From Maea johnstoni (Eukaryota; Annelida; Polychaeta; Spionida; Magelonidae): 64,000 nucleotides of DNA. The position numbers and the translations under genes are program-made. A model generated the notes under the pieces. It ran no database searches. It was not told the origin of the DNA and saw only the letters and a list, made by a program, of their open reading frames with translations. The stretch covers positions 2,273,627-2,337,626 of the forward strand of contig OZ012700.1 of the NCBI GenBank assembly GCA_963942565.1, in the 5' to 3' direction. Of this stretch, positions 1 through 9,689 are shown one piece after another. Position 1 is the first letter of the stretch. Each line of letters opens with the position of its first letter.

Positions 1-694
1 TGTTGATGCAATTGACATTCACGACCGCAAATGAAAACCTTCAACACTGCAGCTGAGGGGCCTGGTAATAATAACACAAGATACATATTCATCAACACTC
101 TTTGAGGCCCGGGGCATGCGAAAATATACCAGTGACCTGGTGACTTGAAGGTAGGCGTTAGTTTTTACCTAATTCCTCCGTTTTCTCCATCGTCTAGTCA
201 CGACTTGGCCGCAACATGGGAGAAAAATTTACGGAAACGGATAATGGATAAGTTTTTTTGCCATATATCATGGATGTAACCAAAAGGCGTAAACTGCATG
301 ATAAGATGATGACAAGAAAAAGCACTTCAATTGAAATACACATATATCGTTACCATTCAAATACATTATGTTGGAATCTCTCAAGCTACTCTAACTTGTT
401 TGTATGAATTTATTTTTTGACAATTTTCCTTTTTTTCCCCTAAGCCTACATGCAGTATTCGTGGTTTCATATGTTTCGTCAGTTAGTGCTCAAAGACGAT
501 TTTTTTACATTTAAAATGAATTGTCAGTCTTCATTATTATTTATGCAATTAGTTATTATACAAAGAGGTTTCCAATTGCATTAGAAATAGAATAAAAATA
601 ATGCTAACGTTGGTACATTATTTATCAACTACATGATGATGTATATGTTGACACCATATATGTCATATGCAATACTCGGATTTGAAGTCACTTC
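1..694. other. No gene seen; left flank of the LTR element
   Basis: This AT-rich stretch has no long open frame, RNA gene or clear repeat that I can recognise. It ends at the 5-bp target duplication of the BEL/Pao element. Confidence 0.5.
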
Positions 695-699
695 CTACT

Positions 700-1554
700 T
701 GTGATAGGAGGGGGGCTGGGCAGCCGGACCCATTAAATAGGGACGGTCATAAACTCCAGGGTCTCGACAGGACAACGAACAGGCGACTTCTTTAAGATGG
801 TTTTATTGGTTGCAACATACATCCTAGTTCATGGTGTCCGTGAAAACTAAAATAAAACCAATAACTAGTCATATACATATTCTAGGGTTACACACATACA
901 ATACAAACTGGGCTAGAGATTATAGAAATGACTTGTTGAATCAATTATAAATCAAGAACTTGTATCAAAGGTATCATAATTGTATTACTAGATTGACCAT
1001 TTCTTATAAGTATCAGTACAAACCATTACTTGTCTGGATATCTATCAGAATCAATAACCTTTATCAATTACACTGAATGCATTACAAATTAGTATACATA
1101 TAACTCTACACAAATGACCATTATTAATTACGTAACAGAAACTAACCTTCGTGGTGTCTCTAGTATCGACTGATACCAGACCTCCCTATCGGCTGCCCAG
1201 GCTCCTTCTGTCGGAGTCTAGATAACATACTGTAGTTGATACAGGTAATGCACTGCGTAACACTGATAGTTAATATGTAACTAGTGTCACCGCACCCAGG
1301 AAATCCTGTACCCTATCTTAGTACATAGTCATACACTTGACTTCTTAGAATACTAGCCTATAGTTATCACTCTGTACTAGGTAACCTATCTATATGATGT
1401 ATAAACTGTATTAGACGTGAAGTGGGTACAGCTTCATTACCTTGCACTGAGGTGCTAGTGAGCCTGGTTTACTCTTCATACTAAATGACCCTACAGCAGG
1501 TCATCTGATCCTACAGACAAAACCTTATAAAATTCCTACTCAGCTGCAGCTACA
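700..1554 (-). repeat. 3' LTR of the BEL/Pao-type element
   Basis: Partner of 4439-5293. Its inner edge lies next to a purine-rich minus-strand tract (1555-1566) that fits a polypurine priming site. Its outer edge abuts CTACT at 695-699. Confidence 0.9.
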
Positions 1555-1883
1555 CTCCCCACCAAAATTCTACAAAATTTTCTACTTGAGTGTCATACAC
1601 ATTACATAACAATAATAATCTCAACGTTTGACACCTTTACCCAAACAATCAATTTAACGTGTCTAACCCATTGCTGGGAATCCACCTTTCATCCATGCAT
1701 TTTCCTTATAAACTACCCAGTATTTCTTCACATTTTAAAACCTCCTTCAATGACATGTATTACAGATTCTACAAAATACATATGCTTTATTACTGAATTA
1801 ACACATAAAATTTGGTCCGTACAGTGGTATCAGAACTTTTACCATGAATATTCTCATCATCACCCTTGTTGACTCCCTCCACT

Positions 1884-3965
1884 CTACCCATTTTCCTTTA
1901 ATATGTTCACATCTACTGGTGCTTTACATGTAGCTGTTTTTGAAACCTGCTCATTCCCTGTCTCTGATTCAGATTTTGGAGTGCTCTTCTCTTGTTCAGT
2001 GTTTTCCTGTCGGGAGGGCCATTTATTACCCACTAGAAATGCATCATCATGCAAAAGGGTTGGGTGTGTCCTTTGACATATCTCACACACCCTGCGCTGT
2101 CTACACATACTTGCAATATGTCCATTTTCAAGGCAAGCAAAACACAATCTCTTTTGCCAAACTAAGTCGTTCCTTTCTTCCAGTGTTTTGGACAAGATAA
2201 CATTGCAGCTTTCTATATCATGTTCTCCTGCACAGATTGTGCAGTATGATATCCTGTCTACATTCCCTGCCTCTCTTGTATTTGTAGAATGAGTTCTTGC
2301 TCCCAATGGTTTCTGACCAAATCTAGAGTTCCCTTGAGGCCTATCTTGTGAGCCAAAGGCATCACCTTCAAAGCCACTTGACTCCTTCACCCTAAATGAT
2401 AGCACACGGTCACAAGAGACCTCAGCTTCATCCTGTATAAATTTCACAAATTCACTGAAGGGGGGGAAAGTGTTAAATTTTCTCCTCCATCCTACAACCT
2501 GACGTCCCCAACGAGCTACCACCCAGTCTGGGAGTTTCAACAAAATTTTCTGATTTTCCCTCTCATCATTCAGTATATGTAACGATTCTATATTTCCCAT
2601 AACAGCTTCACATTGGGCCATAAAATCTGCCAACTTCCTGAAGGCAGTTCCATCTCGCCCACTGATTTTAGGCCAAGATTCAAGCTTATCCCTAAAGGCA
2701 TTAGCAATCACAAAGGAATCCCCAAATCTCCCTTCCAGGGTAGCCATTGCCTTCGAATAAGCTTCCTCACTATGGAGATACAGGTAGCCACTGATAGCTT
2801 CTTTGGCCGGGCCTGATATGTATCTCTTTAGATAATAAAACCTTTCTTGCACCGGGATCCCACGTTGGGTTATAAGTGCCTCAAAGGCTGCCCTCCACTC
2901 AGCATATTGTAATGGATCGCCTGTAAACAAACTAGGCTCAGGTGGTGGCAACCTGCTTAACCCTACCTGACTTGTTAGTATCTGGGCTAGTTGTGCCATA
3001 GGATTTAATTCACTGACACCAGGACCTAGTGCAGCATTTGGTAACATCCCAGGATTACTGCAGCTAGATCCATATGTTCCTGACCCTACATATTTCTGAG
3101 TCAAAATATCTCTCTGCTTGTTGTTATCTTCCCTGCCATTAACCCTTTCACTTCCACCAGGCAGCCTATGATCATTTTTAGGCCTATCATTAACACTGTC
3201 ACTTACTTCTTCATGAAGGCCTTGGGTTGGTTTTTCTCTTGGAATAAACTCACTGCTATTTGGACATAAGTTGCTGGATACTGCCAGCTCTGTTTGTTTT
3301 ATAGCTGCTAGCTTAGCTTCAGCAATGTCCAGATCTCTTTTTAATCTTGTTCTTTCCTTTTCGGCCCTAAGATGTTCTGCCTCCCGATTTTGTGCTGCCT
3401 CTATTTCTGCATATTTTAATTGTATTTGCAGGGCTGCTGCCTCAGCAGCAAGCTCCGACTGTTTTGAAATATTTGAGCAGTGGGAGTGTCCAGAACTACC
3501 ACTTTTTCTAGACATCTGGCTTGACCTTTCACATTCTATATCTTTGATCGCCTCACCTACTTTACTTTGCATCATTTTAATTTCCTGTTCTAGGTTTTCA
3601 AAACGATACAGCTCTTTTTCTTCCTCTTCCTTGGAAAGCAATTCAGCATACTTAGTATATGCATTATCAAATTCTTCAGAAAAGTGAGCTAACCTATCTA
3701 ATTCGATTCTCATCTCTGAAGTTGACCTGCAATTAGCAAGCAGAGTCACCAATTTACCATGAAACCTTTTCCATTCAGAAACCTTACCTTTATAACTATT
3801 CCTTGTCATCTCAATAGCATACTCTAAACCTTTTTCTGTTAACTTCTTCTGCCTATTTTCCTGCTGGTCAGACACTTTACCCTGATCTACGTTGATGTTG
3901 GACATATTACCTTCACTTGCAACTAAGCTGCTCTGACTACCACTGACAGACATTTTGATAAACAA
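1884..3965 (-). CDS. Gag-like protein of the BEL/Pao element (DUF1759-type, zinc knuckles)
   Basis: One open frame of 693 residues fills most of the element's interior. In order: a Ser/Gln-rich N-terminus; a long charged, coiled-coil-like region at about 60-225; a low-complexity linker; a region at about 340-490 (from PPPEPSLFTGDPLQYAEW onward) that matches the DUF1759 / Pao-type gag domain as I know it; and a Cys/His cluster at about 575-640 containing CTICAGEH, CFACLENGH and CEICQRTH, a zinc-knuckle pattern typical of BEL/Pao gag. The known role of such proteins is to form the particle and bind the element RNA. An alternative start is Met5 (MSVSGS). The frame is uninterrupted from start to stop, consistent with a young insertion. 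It lies between the two LTRs with a 473-bp leader. Confidence 0.85.
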   Translation of the reverse strand: MFIKMSVSGSQSSLVASEGNMSNINVDQGKVSDQQENRQKKLTEKGLEYAIEMTRNSYKGKVSEWKRFHGKLVTLLANCRSTSEMRIELDRLAHFSEEFDNAYTKYAELLSKEEEEKELYRFENLEQEIKMMQSKVGEAIKDIECERSSQMSRKSGSSGHSHCSNISKQSELAAEAAALQIQLKYAEIEAAQNREAEHLRAEKERTRLKRDLDIAEAKLAAIKQTELAVSSNLCPNSSEFIPREKPTQGLHEEVSDSVNDRPKNDHRLPGGSERVNGREDNNKQRDILTQKYVGSGTYGSSCSNPGMLPNAALGPGVSELNPMAQLAQILTSQVGLSRLPPPEPSLFTGDPLQYAEWRAAFEALITQRGIPVQERFYYLKRYISGPAKEAISGYLYLHSEEAYSKAMATLEGRFGDSFVIANAFRDKLESWPKISGRDGTAFRKLADFMAQCEAVMGNIESLHILNDERENQKILLKLPDWVVARWGRQVVGWRRKFNTFPPFSEFVKFIQDEAEVSCDRVLSFRVKESSGFEGDAFGSQDRPQGNSRFGQKPLGARTHSTNTREAGNVDRISYCTICAGEHDIESCNVILSKTLEERNDLVWQKRLCFACLENGHIASMCRQRRVCEICQRTHPTLLHDDAFLVGNKWPSRQENTEQEKSTPKSESETGNEQVSKTATCKAPVDVNILKENG

Positions 3966-4438
3966 TATTATTTCAAGATAAAAAGTTTACACTAGCAAAG
4001 CATATGTATAGGGTAGAAAATGTGTACATACCACTTCCACTTAGTTCTTGAATTCACTCCTATCCAGAATGTCCAAAAATAAATCCAAAAATGATAATCC
4101 AGTCACTGAACAGCTAGCCAGTCTCTAATGTCACACTGATGTTTAGCACTATTCCAGACAAGTCCTCGTTATGATCAGGGCAATTACAAACTTGTGGTCT
4201 TCTCCATAACTCACTGACAAAGTCTCGGGTTCCTTTCTGCTCACAGTTTATAAACGACTAATGTTCCTCTCCTGTGGCTCCCTATCCTGTGTCTTGTCAC
4301 TCTATCAGTGGTATGGGCACTTAATGATGTTCAATGATTCAGGTCTGCATTCCTTTCACTCCATCTGTTTTTCCACTCCAATCTTATTGAGTGCTGGTGG
4401 TTCTCACTTCAAACTTTGTTGAGAGCTGAAGTTTTCAC

Positions 4439-5293
4439 TGTGACAGGAGGGGGGCTGGGCAGCCGGACCAATTAAATAGGGACGGTCATAAACTCCAGGG
4501 TCTCGACAGGACAACGAACAGGCGACTTCTTTAAGATGGTTTTATTGGTTGCAACATACATCCTAGTTCATGGTGTCCGTGAAAACTAAAATAAAACCAA
4601 TAACTAGTCATATACATATTCTAGGGTTACACACATACAATACAAACTGGGCTAGAGATTATAGAAATGACTTGTTGAATCAATTATAAATCAAGAACTT
4701 GTATCAAAGGTATCATAATTGTATTACTAGATTGACCATTTCTTATAAGTATCAGTACAAACCATTACTTGTCTGGATATCTATCAGAATCAATAACCTT
4801 TATCAATTACACTGAATGCATTACAAATTAGTATACATATAACTCTACACAAATGACCATTATTAATTACGTAACAGAAACTAACCTTCGTGGTGTCTCT
4901 AGTATCGACTGATACCAGACCTCCCTATCGGCTGCCCAGGCTCCTTCTGTCGGAGTCTAGATAACATACTGTAGTTGATACAGGTAATGCACTGCGTAAC
5001 ACTGATAGTTAATATGTAACTAGTGTCACCGCACCCAGGAAATCCTGTACCCTATCTTAGTACATAGTCATACACTTGACTTCTTAGAATACTAGCCTAT
5101 AGTTATCACTCTGTACTAGGTAACCTATCTATATGATGTATAAACTGTATTAGACGTGAAGTGGGTACAGCTTCATTACCTTGCACTGAGGTGCTAGTGA
5201 GCCTGGTTTACTCTTCATACTAAATGACCCTACAGCAGGTCATCTGATCCTACAGACAAAACCTTATAAAATTCCTACTCAGCTGCAGCTACA
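4439..5293 (-). repeat. 5' LTR of the BEL/Pao-type element
   Basis: Direct repeat of 700-1554 at an offset of 3739 bp, almost identical throughout. Because the gag frame is on the minus strand, this copy is upstream and should carry the promoter. The outer edge abuts the CTACT target duplication at 5294-5298. Confidence 0.9.
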
Positions 5294-5298
5294 CTACT

Positions 5299-6322
5299 GT
5301 TTTCATAGCTGTACATGGCCCTTATGATAAAATTAAAGCAAACATGATGGATTTCCCCTTGAGTAAGTGTTGGTTAGTCATTCAATGTTTACTATAAATC
5401 AAAGATAAAAGATCGTTTTGGTCAAGGCCCAACATAAAGTCATCGGCTCTATATCGAACGTCAATTCAGTCAGACGTCCTTTCTGGGATCAGCGGTTTTG
5501 ACCAACAAATCATTTTAGTAAAGTAAAAAAAAATAACAGAAATAAAGCCACTGTTTTTTTGAGTAGGAAATATTTCTAAGTGCCACACGAAGCACTGGGC
5601 AGGTGGAAAAAAGTATCATATGTTGCGCGTAGTTGGAACGATCCTGCGTCCCCTGGACTGGCATCGCTGTCCAATTTTGCTAATGATAGGAACTTGCTTT
5701 TCAGAGGTTCAGATAACTACACTCGCTACCGTTTCACTTTTTGCGGCGCTGCGCGCCTAGGGGATGAACATTGCGTCTATATCAAGGTGTGCTTATCAAA
5801 CTAACACTACTGGCGTCAAACAAAAAGGTGAGGGTCATGAAAATCTCTTGAAAAATGGCGAACGGAACTTCGTGAAAAAAGGTAAGCGTCGTGAAAAACA
5901 CGGTCGTGAAAAATTTGATGTCGTGAAAATTTCATGAAATTGGATATATTACACATTACTGTCAAAAACTACAGTGGGACTCGCATTTCCCAGGTGAATA
6001 CAGGCGATTACGCCCGATATGCGATTACGCCCGCATCGATTAGGCCGCACATTTTACTTTTCTCAATAATGTATTTCTTCTTCTTCTTCTTTTCTTCCTC
6101 CTTTCTCTTCTTTTCCTTTCTCTTTCTCTTAGTTATTTACGTTCATAGTCGAGTTAGTCGTAGTCCAATGAATTAGCCTCCTTGCTGGTATTTTTTATTG
6201 CTGTTGGTCCTGGAAATCAAATCTGGACAAACATCGAGCCACCGATACGTTTATTTTAAATGAACTAAGTTAGTCGTAGTGTAGTAAGTGGTGTTGGTTT
6301 ATACTCTCACGAGTACACACCC
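5299..6322. other. Intergenic, with one dispersed repeat
   Basis: No gene seen. The part around 5990-6150 (a GATTACGCCC motif followed by a long CTT/TCT-rich tract and TTATTTACGTTCATA) resembles 21420-21560 in the same order, so it is probably a dispersed repeat. Short open frames here look like chance. Confidence 0.4.
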
Positions 6323-6459
6323 TTCTTCTTTGATGATAAGATCCTCCTTTATAGGAGCTGTAGTGTTACATATAATACATTATTCAAATACAATTCAACA
6401 TCAACAATTTACTACTATTTCTCGATCACTATCGTGAGAGACTACTGACGTCAACACTC
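6323..6459 (-). mobile_element. LINE 3'-end fragment with GAA tail
   Basis: Read on the minus strand this ends in a small hairpin (CTCCTATAAAGGAG) followed by GATCTTATCATCAAAGAAG, a GAA-type tail. The same hairpin plus GAA tail occurs at 17430-17484 (plus strand) and 25956-26000 (minus strand); the last one ends a recognisable LINE coding fragment. I therefore read this as a short 5'-truncated copy of that LINE. The upstream boundary is a guess. Confidence 0.45.
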
Positions 6460-6929
6460 TTAAGCCTAAAACACACCTGAGCAGCGCGACGCAGCGCAGC
6501 GCAGCGCGACGCAGCGCAGCAAAAGTGTGAGCAATTCACACTGTAGCAGCGTTTTGCTGCCGCAGCAAGCTGCAGCAAAATTTTAGCGCCAAAAAGGCAC
6601 AATAGTGTTTAAAATCGTTTTCCTTAAAATTACGTCAATGTGGCCGAAAAAATTGAACAGAATCGCTTGACCTTTCGATTGACTCACGAAGTGACTGGGC
6701 TTCCGAGTTTGCTGCCGCCACTTGCTGCCGCTAAACACGAAGAGGATTATAAAATCTTAAGTTAAAATACGTGTTCCCGTTCATCCAATGTCAGTGTTTT
6801 GATAAAAGTGTTTATTAAGTGGAAAAGTCAGCGTTTTTATCAAAATAAGGGTGCTTTTTTGGCCAGAATTCAGTGCTTTAGGGGTATTTTTAAATTTTGA
6901 TAACGAACGTATGCGCCCCCCTAAATACC

Positions 6930-7075
6930 CAAGTGCCCCCCCCCCCCCCCCCCCCCCGGGGTTAGGTGTATCTTCCCCTCAAGAGGATTGTCGCCCTCAA
7001 GCGACAATCCTCTCTCGGGTAAGTTATTCCTGGTGTACACCCAACAGGGATATCATATTTGTATAATGGCAATTG
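6930..7075. repeat. Poly-C run and palindrome-rich segment
   Basis: A run of about 22 C (6936-6957) is followed by a hairpin with arms AGAGGATTGTCGC (6982-6994) and GCGACAATCCTCT (7001-7013), then CTCGGGTAA and a GGGATATCATATTTGT motif. The motif recalls the ends of the palindrome at 51449-51595. Confidence 0.5.
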
Positions 7076-7247
7076 CAAGAATTGATCAGGTTTGATTTTT
7101 TTAGGTACTTTTTGGTACTCATTGGATATTTTAGATCAAAATTCTTATGCTGACGCCTGCCAGTAGCTCCATTTATTGTGTGTTAGGATGTGTTTAAACA
7201 TCTATATACTTCTTGTATGAATGTTGGCAGGGGTGAGAACTTGGGTT

Positions 7248-7320
7248 TAAGTAGAGAATATTCTAAGAAACTATTTGGGCCTTTGTTTTAGTCATGCTGT
7301 AATTGCCCTTTAAATGATTG
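7248..7320. repeat. Fragment of the TTAAGTAGAG / AAACTATTTGGGCC repeat
   Basis: TTAAGTAGAGAATATTC, then AAGAAACTATTTGGGCC, then TTTGTTTTAGTCATG and GCCCTTTAAA. The same order is found inverted at 40553-40604 and forward at 43695-43759, where it forms the two ends of a small MITE. This is one end of another copy. Confidence 0.55.
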
Positions 7321-7706
7321 AGCAGTTGAGCAATGTAATAAACTTCTTGATAAAGAGAGCACTGGGAAATAAAAGAAATGTGTTACCTATCAGTAGAAAG
7401 TAAACAGTGCCTGACAACAGAAAACTTACAGGGTGCATCACCATGAAGAAATAAGCCATACAAAGTTACAAACCAATAGTTATGGCTGCCCATATTGATA
7501 AGATACCGGAAAAAGAAATTTAAACTTGCAATGGAACCATTGAAACTAGCCATGCAATGTTTTAAGGTGGCTTAAGGGGTTGAAATGTAAATACAGGGTC
7601 ATTTTGAGATCTATAGATATTTTAAACCCTATGCACTCATCCTCATAGTCATACTAAGACCAACTGTGACATTTCAGGCCATCATTGAGTGGAGTAGGAG
7701 ACCACA

Positions 7707-7948
7707 TACTGTAGAATGGCTAATTTTTCCGTGAGTTTTATTTTCCCGTATTTTCAAACGGGAATAAACAACACAGGAAAAACACAATACAGTACAAGTC
7801 CGGACTTAATAAACATGTAGAAATCCTTGTTAAATTAGAAACGGAAACAAACCTATATCCTCTCTTCGGAAATATTATAAATGGAAACACCCAAAAATAA
7901 AAGAATTAGGAAAATTTGTTACACGGAGAAATTCGCCATTCTACAGTA
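7707..7948. mobile_element. TA-flanked MITE, family CTGTANAANTGG (copy 1)
   Basis: Terminal inverted repeats start TACTGTAGAATGGCTAATT on the left and end in its complement on the right. TA at both tips fits a Tc1/mariner-type target duplication. Relatives with the same pattern are at 29248-29475 and 48490-48699. No coding content. Confidence 0.75.
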
Positions 7949-8774
7949 ACTGAAACTCAAGAGGCTTGCACACAAACAAAAAACGTTTTGGCTATTTTCT
8001 CTTATCGAATTCACCAAAATAAGGTTGCTTCAAACAAACATACATTTTGGATATCAAATTATAACAGACTTGCTTGAAATTTGGGGTATAAATAGCCTAA
8101 TTATAAAGGGATTATGAAGGGAAAGGGTATCGCAGTTTTCTCGTTATGTCTTTGTTCCAGGGTAATGCAATCTACAAGTTGAAAAGTACACCATTTTTCT
8201 TTTTTTTTTACCAAAAGTCTGAAATAAATGGTCATAAACTATGAACGGAGAAAAATTGAAAAACTGTTTATCTTCCTGCAATTTCGATCTTTTCTCCGCG
8301 TATATAAAACAAAATTTGAAAGTACCCGCTTCGTAATTGTGGATAGGAGCTCGATTTGAAGACACAATGCATGTTTTTTGGTGTTATTTTTTTCAATTTT
8401 TTACCCCAGAAAATTACACCCTGCTGGGAGCGTACATCTGTGATGCTTAATATGTTCCCCGTCATAATACCTGTCAGGCAATGTATATATTTTGTGTGGG
8501 CTGTATTGTCAAAAGCAGGGTAGGGGGGGGGGGACTGAGTTTTAAAAAAACTTACCGGTAATCCATTTGCAACTGGAGGACACACACGTTTAGACAGCTT
8601 TGAACACAACTCTTCAATAAGAGTAATATTTGAAAAAAAAATGAAGAGGAATTTTTAACACATCGAGAACAACACGTTCCAGTGAAATATTTTCTAAAAA
8701 TGCTGCATTGTCTTCAATATACTTCCATGTGTGCTCGGCCATGTGTAAGCTCCAGACATAAAATGGTTAAGAGT

Positions 8775-8780
8775 TACCGT

Positions 8781-8836
<56 letters not shown>

Positions 8837-8930
8837 TAATAATAATCTTTATTTAAAGAGGGTAACCCAGTTCACTCAGGTACAGAGGGGGGCCCCACCT
8901 GTGTGACGTATTTTGCGGATAAAGAGGTCT
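8775..8930 (-). mobile_element. SINE/LINE-like 3' tail with AAT microsatellite
   Basis: On the minus strand a GGTTACCCTCTTTAAATAAA stretch runs into a long ATT/TTA microsatellite (8782-8846). The SINE at 13921-14150 has a similar tail (AAAATAAAGATTACATTTAC). I read this as the 3' end of a truncated minus-strand retroposon; the body is not recognised. Confidence 0.5.
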
Positions 8931-9475
8931 TTTTTTAAGATCTCCGCATGTCCGCGATTTTGTAAAAGAAGGGTACTTTTTTGTACCCAGGTACGAAGTA
9001 TGGGGGTCAAAATCCCCTTACAATCCACATCATTGTTAAGCTTCCACGCCCCCCCCCCCCCCAATAACTTATTGCTTTATTCACGTAATGCTAGTAAAAA
9101 CCTTGATTTCCTCAGTGTATGATAATTATGTTTTTCATGCCTTCTTACATGGAAGGATAAACTTAAGCAGCGGCAGGTTAGCTCTTCCTCCATGACCACG
9201 TTGTACGACCACATGGAGAAAGGGCGCGGTTATTACGTCATAACCATTGCCTTGCCGTATTTTGATTGGCTGAAGGCCCTGCAGCGTTTTTGCTGCGCAG
9301 CAAAATATTCCTCCAGAGAATACCTTGCTGCGCTGCGTCGCGCTGCGACGCGCTGCGTCGCGCTGCGCTGCTCAAGTGTGTTAGGTCTAAGGCATTTAGA
9401 CCAAACTATATTTTGCTGCGCTGCGTCGCGCTGCGCTGCGCTGCGTCGCGCTGCTCAAGTGTGTTTTAGGCTTTA

Positions 9476-9675
9476 AGCCTTAAAAACACTTGAGCAGCGC
9501 GACGCAGCGCGACGCAGCGCGACGCAGCGCAGCAAAACACTGAGCAATTCACACTGTAGCAGCGTTTTGCTGCCGCAGCAAGCTGCAGCAAAAGTTTACC
9601 GCCAAAAAGGTACAATAGTGTTTAAAATCGTTTTCCTTGAAACTACGTCAATGTGGCCAAAAAAACTGAACAGGG
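9476..9675. mobile_element. Left end of a second GCAGCGCGACGC transposon (copy B)
   Basis: It starts AGCCTTAAAAACACTTGAGC followed by GCAGCGCGACGC units, and continues with the same subterminal sequence as copy A (compare 6463-6660: GCTGCCGCAGCAAGCTGCAG, then AATAGTGTTTAAAATCG). It lies head-on against the right end of copy A with a single TTA between them (9473-9475). Its partner end may be 15095-15369, with later insertions between, but I cannot prove that. Confidence 0.6.
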
Positions 9676-9689
9676 GATTTCCTCATCCT

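Larger units (their letters stand above)
700..5293 (-). mobile_element. BEL/Pao-type LTR retrotransposon, gag-only
   Basis: Two 855-bp direct repeats (700-1554 and 4439-5293) flank 2.9 kb of internal sequence. Each starts TGTGA and ends in CA, and the whole is bracketed by the 5-bp direct repeat CTACT (695-699 and 5294-5298), as expected after integrase-mediated insertion. The internal region reads on the minus strand: leader, one long gag-like frame, then a purine-rich stretch next to the 3' LTR (1555-1566). No protease, reverse transcriptase or integrase region is present, so it looks like a short non-autonomous member that would depend on a relative. The two LTRs appear to differ at only a couple of positions, which points to a recent insertion. 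Family assignment rests on the gag protein and the 5-bp duplication. Confidence 0.9.
6463..9472. mobile_element. 3-kb TTA-flanked DNA transposon with GCAGCGCGACGC ends (copy A)
   Basis: Both ends carry the inverted repeat AGCCTAAAACACACYTGAGC followed by iterated GCAGCGCGACGC units, and both are flanked by TTA (6460-6462 and 9473-9475). A 3-bp TTA duplication and arrays of short GC-rich subterminal motifs are typical of PIF/Harbinger-type elements. No transposase frame is visible inside. The interior instead holds a palindrome-rich segment (6930-7075), a fragment of another element (7248-7320), a TA-flanked MITE (7707-7948) and a SINE-like tail with an AAT microsatellite (8775-8930). It is therefore non-autonomous or decayed. 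Class assignment is inferred from ends and target site only. Confidence 0.65.

Noticed and set aside
1940-3687. Plus-strand open frames at 1940-2200, 2613-2816 and 3271-3687
   Set aside because: They are antisense to the long gag frame and show no independent features.
5580-5804. 74-residue plus-strand frame
   Set aside because: No recognisable domain, ordinary composition and no flanking signals; likely chance.
9192-9476. Alanine/cysteine-rich plus-strand frames
   Set aside because: They are translations of the GC-rich subterminal repeats of the transposon.
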